From Tomocerus qinae (Eukaryota > Arthropoda > Collembola > Entomobryomorpha > Tomoceridae): DNA of 64,000 nucleotides. Shown here in pieces: positions 1-11,161 of this stretch; within the stretch, counting starts at the first letter, position 1; the number at the start of each line of letters is the position of its first letter. The notes beneath the pieces are model-generated. The model made no database searches and was not told where the DNA came from. It saw only the letters and a program-made list of their open reading frames with translations. The position numbers and the translations under genes are program-made. Location: assembly GCA_020055645.1 (NCBI GenBank), contig CM034546.1:135863875-135927874 (forward strand). Reading direction: 5' to 3'.

Positions 1-802
1 GTCAGAAAAATCCCATTTGGGACATGTCATGTAGTCTAGGGTTAAGTGTAATTTTGAAACATTCTGGTTTTTCATACTTAACGTTTGAAAGAACATTCAT
101 ATGCCATTATTTCATGTTCGCATTGGGCATTTTACAAGTCTAAAAGGTAAAGATGTTTACTGTGTCATAAATAATGAGCGAGTTATAGTCCTTAACACTT
201 TTGCATAAAAGTCACTATAACTTCTTAAGTCTTAGTCGCACGCTATTCATTTCATATGCGGCATTTTGAACTCGTAATAATCTCCTTATTTAGGAAAAAG
301 TATTAAATTGGACTACATAAACGGTCTTCTAAATTTCCAATATCAAAAACTAGAATTCTTCAAAAATTTTGCTGCTTATAATGCATGAATTTACTTATTG
401 CCGTTAACATATCCAAAATTTTAATCTGGTCGTATTCTGTATTTTGTTTTCTTTACAATTGAATCATTACTGATTGTATAAACAAATGGATGACTTGAAA
501 TGGTAATCGCCAAGTTACATACATTGGATTTGTAGTTTTGTAGATGAAGCCGCCCGAACCAATGTAATAATTCAACAAAACTATCCATTCTATAATATTT
601 TTAAGAGTTTTTATTTAGTTCAGAGATCGATACTTTAAAACTGGTGTAATTTAGAGCAAGTATGTAGTACATGAATGTGCCATACATAAAATTATTTCCT
701 TTCAATAGGTACCTAAAAGTACCTATATGTCCATGTTATCCCATAATCTTACGTGCTATGTTATTTAATCTGTTATTATGCGATATATGTAGTATTTATA
801 AA
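1..802. other. non-coding, no gene seen
   Basis: AT-rich sequence with no sizeable open frame and no splice-bordered exon that I can recognise. It lies outside the receptor duplication and ends at the target duplication of the hAT-type element. Confidence 0.5.
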
Positions 803-810
803 ATGCTGAC

Positions 811-1640
811 TAGGGAATCGAAAACCGGACCCAAATTTTAAAACCGGTTTTAGGGTTTTTCGGTTTTTGAACTTTTAAAACCGGTTTTTCACCGGTTTTG
901 AAAATCGAAAATTTGTTTTTAAAAATTCTATGCTAATACTACCAAATTAATGTGTTTTCAGATAAAGACAGACAGAACACAATTTCATCAAGTGGAATTT
1001 TAACTCATACTTAACATTTTAATTTAATTTTAATTTTTAAATGAGATATAAATCTCAAAAGTAGTTTTTGGTATTATCATTAAAAGGGTGCTAGTGCTGA
1101 TAGTTTTAAATGTATTGCAATTGGAAGGGACCCTTCTACAAAACCAATTCTATCGAGTCATTCTCATGAGAAATAATCAAAATGTTGTAAATTTATGAAT
1201 TAAAATTTTTGGCCACTCCAAAAACGCTCTGAGAGTTTTAACTTAAATCTGTGTAGTAAGTTTTTTCCAACTCATATCCAGTTTTCGATAATTCTCAAAG
1301 GTAATTAATGCAATCATAGATCTATAATCATTGCAATCTCATCATAGAATACAATGCTTTACTGAATACTGGAGTCTACATAATCCAAATATTTAGGATT
1401 TTCATATTATTATTAATAAACGTTTTACTATTTTATATAATTTATTTGACTTTATAATTGTATCTCAATTTTGGTTTTTCGAATTTTCAGGCTTTATTGC
1501 GATTTTGACTGCATATCAGATATAGTTAAATATCTTCTATCAACACCGGTTTTCAGAAAGTGAAAACCGGTTTCCGGTTTTGAAAAATTCGGTTTTTCAC
1601 CGGTTTTAAAACCGGTGTAAAACCGGCTTTGGATTCCCTA
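811..1640. mobile_element. non-autonomous hAT-type element (MITE)
   Basis: An 830-bp element bounded by imperfect terminal inverted repeats, TAGGGAATCGAAAACCGG on the left and a matching GGATTCCCTA end on the right. It is flanked on both sides by the same 8-bp sequence ATGCTGAC (803-810 and 1641-1648). An 8-bp target duplication with TAGGG-type ends is characteristic of hAT transposons. The subterminal 100 bp on each side repeat AACCGGTTTT-like motifs, which in hAT elements can serve as transposase binding sites. There is no transposase frame inside, so it would need an enzyme supplied in trans. Confidence 0.88.
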
Positions 1641-1648
1641 ATGCTGAC

Positions 1649-2264
1649 CCTTTCCTTTTTCCTTTATTTTATGACCGTGATGACAAACACGTCTTATGCG
1701 ATGTTTTCATTGTTTTCATTCTTATTCTTGTTATCTGATGTGTGATTTAACCTACATAGACTGTTATTTACATCATTTCCTCTTTAACAAATACCGATTT
1801 ATAATTAGTTCAAATTTCAGTATAAATACTTGTATGTAGGTTTGTCGGGAGTTAGAGTCTCGCCTTGACAATGTAATCTTTGACAAATCCAAAGAAATGG
1901 ATATTTAGATAATACATTTAGGCATATAAGAGCTTTTTGTAGTTGCTTTTTGTTTCCTTCCGTGTACCGAACACCCAAGTTTCGTCCTTTTTAATGTCAA
2001 ATTTAATAAAAAGTATTTGTCTGTGTTTTATGTTTATTGTTTGCCTGTTTAAGTAGTCCACTTTGGGCTAGAAACATACTACGAAAAATCTACCTACAAC
2101 TACAATCTCTATACAGCTTGATATGTTTACAATTTATAGAGTAATGTCAATATATAAAACAAAAATTTTATACCATGAAAATTCGCCTTCGCCATGCCTA
2201 GTTGATGCGGGCGGGGTCCTTACAGGAGAGTTGCTTATATGGTAAGGCCGGCTCTGTTGCAAGG
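1649..2264. other. non-coding spacer left of the duplication
   Basis: Sequence between the hAT-type element and the start of the receptor duplication. I see no convincing gene or structured repeat in it. Confidence 0.4.
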
Positions 2265-4722
2265 TATGGATGTCACGTTGAAAGTAGAAATATAAAGCAT
2301 TTGAATTATATTATACAGTAGTAAATACTCAGAATATTACACAGACAACCGAAGTAAGAAAAGTGAACTTACAATGCGACAAAGGCTCACTAAATTATTC
2401 ATAAGTGATATATTAGAAGTAAGGTCAAAAGTTTTAAACGTGAATATTGTCGTTTTCATCGTGAACTAAAATGCATACCTCGTATAGTATAAGTATGGAT
2501 AATATCGATTGAGACGCTAGACGGTGTAGACAATGGAAACAAAGTCATAACCCAATTATAATGAGAAAGAAATCTATAATATGAAGTGATATTTAAATTT
2601 TCAAAATAAATATATAACGATCAAGGCGACAATGCTTATTCTTTTATTAGAAGTAATAACGATTGGGTCCATGGGCCTAAGCTCGAAGAGACCGTCAATA
2701 AATTAAAAGTAATAACTGTTGTGCTGGTGAAAATATTTAGTACAATATTATAGTGATTTATTATTTTTCAAGGCTCATGAACAACTTGTCAGCAGAAAAG
2801 GAATCACTCGCCTACTTTGATGTAACAGATTATGAATGTAGTATAATTATTTTAAGCAGTGGTATTGTATAAATGTGTAAGTATGACTATTACATTCTAA
2901 ATTAAAACGAAATGTTCTTAATAGTGAATATTTAAAAACTAATGGGTTGGTAATACATCATTTTTTGAACATTTATGATATTTCTTAGATACAAACTCGA
3001 TTTTACAGGAAAAACTAGAATACAATTCAAATACTCGAAGGATGGTTTTTCAATTATTATTATAATACTAGATGTAGATGTAATATTTCTAACGATTTTA
3101 AGGTAATTAACTATTCATTCCGAACTGAAGACTCAGCTATGATTTTCTAAATACAGGATTTGATTATTTTGGGTCTATTTACAATGTTAAACATTTTGAA
3201 AATATGGTTTGGTATACCTATAAAGAGAGATGTTTTGATTTGATTGTGACCAAAGATGACTAGCTCAATAATAATATATCAGTTTAGCCTTAGTCTCTGC
3301 AACCGAACGACTACATATAAAAAGCTTATATTATTTGTTAAAGCATTAAGAGGTCGGGACACAAAAATTGCATTTCTATGCTATATAAGTCTACCTATAG
3401 ATAAACACATTAATAATTTACACGCTTTTTAAATGTTAATCCATACATGGAAACTCACTATTTACTAAGCCTACCTTTCTATTTGGCCTAACTAACTATA
3501 GCAACTGAAATGACAATTTGGGTAGCTGCAATGAAGTCCATTCAATTATTGGACGAAATCATCCTGAAGGACAGTGTACAGTTTGTCAAAACCGTTAACT
3601 ATCGTGTTATCTGACTGTGATTAGAAGTTAAAGCATTTATATAAATAATGGCTTATTCAATCCCAAATCTATGTTGTTGATGTACTAAATTTATGTATGT
3701 GTATCATTTCAATCTGATCCATTTATTACAGTGAAATAGTGAAATTTTAGTTCGTATATATGAGCCGAATATATAAGCTAAATAAGTTGAATACAAATTT
3801 CAGAAATCTTAAACTGTTTAAAATACTCAAATAATTATTAATTATCTAATTAATTATAAATCAATCCCATTCAGATCAGATAAATCTTCTTAGTTACAGT
3901 TGCTTACGTTTGAAAATTGTAGTGAAGAATTACAAAATTATAATACATGAACAATGAAACCTCTCTTCCGTCGCTTTTCTTCGTCGCTTCGTCATTAAAT
4001 TCGTTAAAGTATAAATTATGATTATTTAAATTAAACTAGAATCCAATGGAAAGCGAAAATTATTCTGTGAGGTAGTGGATTTATGTATAAATTAAAATGA
4101 TTTTTTGGGAATTTTTACTGACAACATCATGTTCATTGTGTGCATCATTACCACCTCCACGAAGGTGAACGTTGTCGATTTCTTCATATGATGAAAAATG
4201 GCCCTACAGTATAACCCATTGGTCGACAGCTTAAGACAAATCTACGAACAATCGGATGGCCATCTCTCCTACGTTCCTGAATAAAATGTAGGGATTTTGT
4301 GTTGAGCAAAGCCATGACTGGAATGGACAAAACTTCAATTACGAGGACCATAACTGCCATGAGAGGAAAAACAATATAGCCACCAAATGGAATGACATGA
4401 TACATTTTAACAGTACCGAAATTAACAAAGATATTAAGCAAACCAGCAACAAGCAAAATGGGTGGTGCCAAAGGGTAAACAAGCAAATAATTTACATGGA
4501 GATTGATGACACTTAGTGCTTTGTAGATGGACAGAGCTGCTAAAGAATTGTTTTGGAAGTACATTCTTGCTTTGAGAAACGAAAATTCTTTTGAACGCTT
4601 TGCCGTGATCAATTTCAACCAGAAAATAACAATAGTTGCATAAATAGTTAAAAATATAATAATAAACAGAACTGGGAACCATAAATGGATGACTAAAATG
4701 GTGAAGAAGAAAAAAAAGTGGT

Positions 4723-4781
4723 CGGAAATGAACTAGGACTTTTGATCAGTCAAAAGATTCAAAAGTCCTAGTTTATTTCCG
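4723..4781. repeat. short near-perfect inverted repeat (foldback)
   Basis: Two 23-bp arms (4723-4745 and 4759-4781) read CGGAAAT(G/A)AACTAGGACTTTTGA in opposite orientation, with a 13-bp spacer. It sits just upstream of the last receptor exon of copy A, next to the point near 4790 where homology with copy B resumes. It may be a remnant of a palindromic MITE that marks a rearrangement breakpoint. Confidence 0.7.
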
Positions 4782-5749
4782 GCAACCCTGTATATTTCTT
4801 CAACTTATAGCGCTTTTTTACATTTAATTTTTGATACTCTATACCGGAGTATACAAACGTGGTATATAGGATCTAATAGTATTCAAATCTGTTAATAAAA
4901 TCAAAACATAATCCAAATCATAAACTATTATTTTAGCAGCATAAAAACATGAATACAACCTTCACAGTTCTTCCCGGATCTTTTCAGAAACGGGGCACTT
5001 CAGGTGTGACAGTTGCCTAGTTTGCCTTAGGGCCCGCCCTGATTTTATTCTTAAAACAAAATAACATTATAATCGGTAAATTACCTCATAGAAGTAAGCC
5101 ATTTGGATACGGTGTACAAATACATTGCAGATGGGAAATTTTGAAACAAGATTGTAGCCCACATGTGATGAAACATCCAGACTTCAAACAGGAAGTTCAT
5201 CAGCAGCCAAAGAGCATTGATATTTTCACAATCGTCGAAAAGGGAGACGTAGTAGCGGGGACTGCAAGGCATTTGAAACACAACCGAGGCGTATACAGTC
5301 GGTAGAGTTAAACTTGACAATGTCATGCTAATCATGTAAACACCCAAGGAAGTTTTCCACCACTTTTCGTCTTTTTCTGCCATTCCAAAGCTACTCACGT
5401 ACTCATTAAAAACATCAGTTATTATATTATTATTGTTTTGTGTATTTCAAGATATTTAATTATATAAGGCTAAGTATAGTTAGTGTTAGTGGTAAATAAT
5501 TCTTGTCAGTATTTCTTGACGCAAAGGTTAATTTCACCCTAAGCATTTCCCAGGGCCGGTAAGGTTTTCATGCTGCCAGGGCAAACGTTAATTTTGATGC
5601 CGCCTTTTACTAACTTTCAGTCATTCCAGATTTTAAGAACAGAAAAATTATTTCAGTGGTACAAAATTACACTAAAACAGGGTAGTAATAGAGTTCCAAT
5701 TTTAAAACTGACTGGCACCATATGTTTGGGATGCTTAATTGAGTCTGTT

Positions 5750-6045
5750 AGGATTGAGGCGCTTTGGGTAGGTTCTGCTTAGGTTGAGACGCTTTGGGTA
5801 GGTTCTGCTTAGGTTGAGACGCTTTGGGTAGGTTCTGCTTAGGTTGAGACGCTTTGGGTAGGTTCTGCCTAGGTTGAGACGCTTTGGGTTAGGTTCTGCT
5901 TAGGTTGAGACGCTGTGGGTAGGTTCTGCTTAGGTTGAGACGCTTTGGGTAGGTTCTGCTTAGGTTGAGACGCTTTGGGTAGGTTCTGCTTAGGTTGAGA
6001 CGCTTTGGGTAGGTTCTGCTTAGGTTGAGACTGTTTGGGTACATA
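5750..6045. repeat. 30-bp minisatellite
   Basis: About nine to ten direct copies of a 30-bp unit containing GAGACGCTTTGGGTAGGTTC. The array then decays into looser GAGACGGTTTGGATT-type repeats up to about 6410. It lies within intron 1 of the degenerate receptor copy A and is absent from copy B. Confidence 0.9.
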
Positions 6046-9000
6046 CTGGTTTGGTTCGAGACAGTTTGAGTTGAAATGATATGGGATTGGGATAAGAAAG
6101 TTTGAACTGAAACGGTTTAAGCTGAGACGATTTTGAATAAGACAGTTTGGATTGACATGGTTTGGGTTACGGCGGTTAGGGTTGAGACGGTTTGGATTAA
6201 GACGATTTAGGATAGGACAGTTTTGATTGACACGGTTTGCGTTGAGACAATTGGGATTGAGATTGTCTGGGTTGAGAGTTGAGACGATTTGATTTGTAAC
6301 TGATAGATTGTTACGGTTTGATTTGCAATTGATAGATTGTAACGATTTATTTGTAACCGACGGTTTGGATGAGATCGGTCGGGTTGAGAGTCTAACCAAA
6401 CCGTCTCAACTTTACCTTTTGGGTTGATTCGGTTTGGAAGGAAAATTAAATCATCAATTTTGTGGTTAATTGGAGAGTTATAAGCTCATTCAAACTTTAA
6501 AGAAATGTACAATGCTATATATATTGTACTATATTTCTATTTAAATTTTTATTAATTATTAAAATATGAAAAAGTATTTGCTCAGCAGAGCGCGAGAAAC
6601 TTTCAAAAAGTAAACTTTGGTTAATTAACAAAAGTTATTAGCGAAAGAATATTTTGAATTTAACTATAATGGTGAATAAATATGCACATTTATTAATAAT
6701 TCAATTACATTTTCACGAAAGCATTCTGATGTGCTAATTATTATTATTTTTAAATATCGATTTTAGATTTCGTATGAGCTGTAGTATGTTACGTACGGTA
6801 CACGGTAAAATAATGCATTAAATAAACCATGTGCTATGTACCAATGGGTATAAGAAAGTGGTGTGAAATAATCGATAAATAAACTGAAGTTACACCGATT
6901 TTCAGTTATTTTTATGTTTTTCACCCACTTCTCCTGTAAGGAAATAACTGTAACCCATTTAATGTGTCTATTGCCATGTGTGTTTTCAATTGAGCTATTG
7001 CACGATGAATATAGCCGAATTTACAACGATTTTTAGTTATTTTTAAATTTCAAACTCCCTCGGGCAGGGGATGTGACCGATTTTGCCCATTTACTAACTT
7101 GATGTTACTTTTGATTTCTAGTTAACGTATAAAAAATTTGAACTGATTATCTCATTCCGTTCGAAAGTTATCGCGCTTACGGACAGATGGACGGACAGAC
7201 AGACAGGGCATTCCCATAAAGCGGTGTTTCACATCACTTAATAATTAATACTATCTTACTCTTTCGGTAGTAGTTCATATTGTTGTATCCCATAGGAACA
7301 ATCAAATAATGACCATTGTTAAAAACAAATTAAAATCGGATTACGTGATTGATAACACAATTTAAATAAACTAGCTGGTGTCCTCTGTATTGTTCTCTAT
7401 AGTTCATTTTTTTATGATTGAGAAATTATTTTTTAAAAGGCTATCTGAAAGGGTTGACCATGGAAGGTCAAAGGGCACTCATGTTGTAATCTGGGTATCC
7501 ATGGAAATCCATGCCTAAAAAATTTCTCAATCAAAAAAAATGAACTATGGTATTGCTTTGATATTATACTTTCTTTAGGAGTACCAATATATTTTGCAAA
7601 TGGCAAAAAAAAAATTTTCTCCACCCTGGAGCTTGATGTCCGGTACCGTACCGTTGCCTCCGTTTACCCCATTCTTAATTCCCCGGCCCTGTCATAATAG
7701 CCATGACAAATTTATTTAACTTTGGCACGAACAGGATTTAGATTAACAACTCATAATTAAATTTAATTAAAGTTATTTAGATAGAGAGAGATAGATAGAG
7801 CCTGTTGTAGGAAAAGTTTGGAAACTCTTCCCGGCAAAATATTGTGAGTTAAAACTTACCGTCCAAATGATGGTCAGTATTTATTATGGAATTAGGAAAC
7901 TGCACAGCGATACCAGTATTCTTGAACATGTTCAAGTCTAGCAGAGTTCCAAAGAAAAGACAAGACACCCAAAAGAGGTGGAAATATATGTCCATATCTG
8001 TGAGTCCGACAGACGAGCCAGCACCTGATCTCTTCAAACCAAACAACAGGAAGATGCAATGCAAGGCATAAATTCCTGTTTTTATTTTCCACCACCGATT
8101 TTGTCTTCTGGTTGAAACATAACGCAATTTGTTTACCTTAGGATCCCACACGAAGGGCACGGATCCGAAGATTTGCATTATCTTTGCTTGTAGGCTGTAA
8201 AGATGCAGGAGTTTTTTGTGATACATTATTGTAATTGCGTAGATCTTTGAAGAAAGTAAAACTTGAAGATTATTAGTGCTATAACTGCATGAAATGCAGC
8301 AACCTTTATAACAAGTGCTTTCACTCCTGTTATGACTATCTATGCAGTTAATCGCTAACCGTGGTTAATAAATCAAGATCCTAAGCAGCAAAATTATGTC
8401 TCTTATTATAATATATTCATTATAATGAATTTTTAACAGATGCTTTCTACTCCTACTTCTACTACTTAATATCGCAGGTTAAGCAACTACATTACCAATG
8501 TATTATTTAAGTGACTTAATAATCATTCTGCTGAACTACGTGACAATCATTGGAGGTAATAAAAGTGGAATCGTTTCCCGTTGTAGTATAAACAATTATT
8601 CCCTTCACTTCAATATACATTTTTCTAGCGATGATGAAGACCTGAGATATAAAAAATTTAATATGTACTTAACCTTACTTATTTGAACATACTTTATAAT
8701 TCATGATCTAGATGTCATCAATAAGTTGTCAGTTCAACCATAAGTCAGAGAGAGACAGAATATTATATCATTCGCTTGTTAATTCTCTGCAGCTTTCAAC
8801 TAATCTAGTAATTTATGCAATTATGCACCATTTAATGCTATGTACATGTTAAAATTAAGCCATCATACTTTGCCTTATCACAATTATGCCATCGTTGTTT
8901 AAAGTTGTTTTCCATAAGGGTTTTATAGCTGCAAAATTGAACAGTAATTGAAATATTAATTGTCTACTATAATTAATCATTAACCTAGGCAGTAGCCTGT

Positions 9001-10839
9001 TGTTCGAAAGAAATACTAAAAATAGCTTTGCTTAACCTCTGATGTGACAAATACGTATAGGTAAAATTTATTTTTTCTTAACGCTTTCTCAACTTTCGGG
9101 GAATCCATTTAATACTATAAGTACGTACTACATCCATCAATATGAAAGCTAATGAAAAATAATTTTCATAGAGCCGAAAGGAAAGCACGGATTTCTCTAT
9201 GAGATTACATGCCTCACTTTTGTAGTAGCTTGATGGCGAAACACGAACATTACTCAGAATGAGTATTATTAACTCAGATTCTTCACTAATGCACTGGGCC
9301 ACACATGCATGTACACAATTTTATTCATTGTTTATCCACCGTTTGCGCTAAATGAACCATTAGGTATATTATGTTAATTATTTGTATGTTTTGATGATCC
9401 ACGAAACAAAAAACCAATATTAATTAAGTCATGTACATATTTGCATCATTTGAGTAGACCTTAAACGCGGCACAGTACATATTTATAAATAAGCTATGAT
9501 GTTATTGTATCATTTTGCAAAACAACAATCAAAAATTAAGAGCAATTCTTATACTATAGAATTATAAGTCTATATGGTCGACCGGTTTGCAGATCGCTGC
9601 ATAGTTGGTAATAGTTAAACCTAGACGTAATAGTAATAATCAATTATATATTTCTGATTTCTGAGTGTACTACATGCACCATCTATACAATAATACCATA
9701 TAGGAGCTTGTTATCTGAACTTATAGATTGTGCATCCTTTAATCAATATCTTAGTTATTTCGTCATCTTATAGCATAAAGGAAATTGGCATGCCAAAAAC
9801 TACTTACTGTATTAAACGAAAATGAAATTTGGCAATCCATCCCGCTAAATGATAATTAAGCAGGATTTATTCAAGCATCCTTCTACTGAGCTTTAGTTAC
9901 AAAGAGCGATAGAGTTAGAACCAAGGAATTGTAAAGTTCCTTCAATATTAAGTATCGATGTCACGTTGAAAGTAGAAACATAAAGCATTTTGTTTATTGA
10001 TAAGTACTCACAATAAGACAACCGAAGCAAGAAGAGTCAACTTACAATGCGACAAAGTTCTCATAAATAAGAACTGACTGGCTCACCAAATTATTCATAA
10101 GCGATATATTAGAATTAGAAGTAAGGTCAAAAGTTTTAAACGTTGTTGTTTTCCACGTGGACTAACATGCATACTTTGTATAGTATAGTATAAGTATGTA
10201 CAAATCGATTGAGATAAGACTCTATAGACAGTGTGGACAATAGAACACTGTCACAAGCTAATTATAATGAGAACAACAATTTATAATATTAAGCGATATT
10301 TAAATTGTCAAAATAAATATTTTACGATCAAGGCGACAATAATGCGTCTTATATTTTATTAGTAGTAATAACTGATTAGATCCTTTGGCCAAAGCACTGT
10401 GTTGGTCCTAGTGGCTAAATGTATCCGATACACTCCTTTAGCAAAATGACAGTATTAGTATATTAAAGTTGATTGTACGCGTTTACACCACGAAATGTCT
10501 TTAAAATTGGTACTTGCTGTTCTTTAATGTTAATGTCACAAGATTTATGAGTCAATCAAATTAATATACACCGCAAATTTAGTTTTTTATATCATCACGT
10601 GAAAATGTTTAGTATACAATAGTACAGTGATTTAGTATTCAAGGCCCTTGAAAAACTTATCAGCAGAAGAGAAATTGCTCACCTACTTTGCATACTATGC
10701 TATAAAAGATTTCGAATGTAGGTAATATTTGAAGCAAGGGATTCTATAAATATGTGAGAATGACTATATTCTAAATGAAAACGTAATACCGTATAATAGG
10801 GAACATTTATTTAAGAATAATGGGCAACCAAAAATAATG

Positions 10840-10965
10840 TAGAAAACAGGATATATTCGCGTAAAATTTTTTTGGTATTTTTTGAAGTTTTTTGGAAAAA
10901 AACTTATTTTTCTCAGATTTAGGGGGGCGCTGCGTCCCTCCTACCCTCTACTGGATACGTGCTTG
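10840..10965. mobile_element. truncated hAT-type MITE, right end only
   Basis: The segment ending CTGGATACGTGCTTG matches the right end of the MITE family also present at 24813-24975 and 48093-48238, preceded by the same G-rich and T-rich interior. No matching left terminus is visible. The fragment sits at the point near 10820 where duplication copies A and B stop being homologous. Confidence 0.65.
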
Positions 10966-11161
10966 CTATATAATATTATATCTATTGCTACTCTAATTCT
11001 TAGCTCAATCCAAATTTAATAAATTTAATTTTTACTTAAGAGTATTACTTTATTTAGTTACATTATTCTTAGAATTTACGAAATTGACAGACAAAACTTA
11101 TATACTGCAGCATTGAATGCATCAATAAATAAAAGCAGTTCATAAAATAGCTAGTAATAAA

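Larger units (their letters stand above)
4092..8226 (-). pseudogene. gustatory-receptor-like gene, degenerate chimeric copy A
   Basis: A seven-transmembrane chemoreceptor relic. Exon 1 (8226-7860) and exon 2 (5403-5085) differ from copy B by only three and two amino acids. Three defects are visible. First, the base pair that makes the AG acceptor of exon 2 in copy B (AAAG) reads AATG here. Second, the last exon (best acceptor at 4693-4694, end 4092) is not in phase with exon 2. Third, the last-exon frame stops at 4184, right after ...TVGPFF, while a neighbouring frame carries on with a receptor-like C-terminus (H-T-M-N-M-M-L) to a stop at 4092-4094, implying a one- or two-base indel near 4190-4200. 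The last exon is longer than that of copy B and shares only family-level similarity with it, so it probably derives from a different receptor gene. Assembly error could explain single defects but not all of them. Confidence 0.75.
2265..9945. repeat. tandem segmental duplication, left copy (A)
   Basis: The sequence starting near 2265 (GTCACGTTGAAAGTAGAAA) recurs near 9955, and the flank ending near 9943 recurs near 15868, so the two copies are head to tail. Each contains a minus-strand gustatory-receptor-like gene. Homology is near-perfect in exons 1 and 2 and good in about 1.6 kb upstream of exon 1 and about 700 bp downstream. Copy A also carries about 2.2 kb of extra sequence in intron 1 (about 5575-7745, including a minisatellite), and a non-homologous block at about 2960-4790 that contains its last exon. 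Confidence 0.85.

Noticed and set aside
5869..6399. 176-codon open frame on the minus strand with Q-P-K-Q-N-L-P repeats
   Set aside because: It is simply the 30-bp minisatellite read in an open frame, with no independent coding evidence.
9078..9302. 74-codon open frame on the minus strand upstream of receptor copy A
   Set aside because: The equivalent region of copy B (about 14870-15060) carries frame-breaking indels, so it is not under coding constraint.
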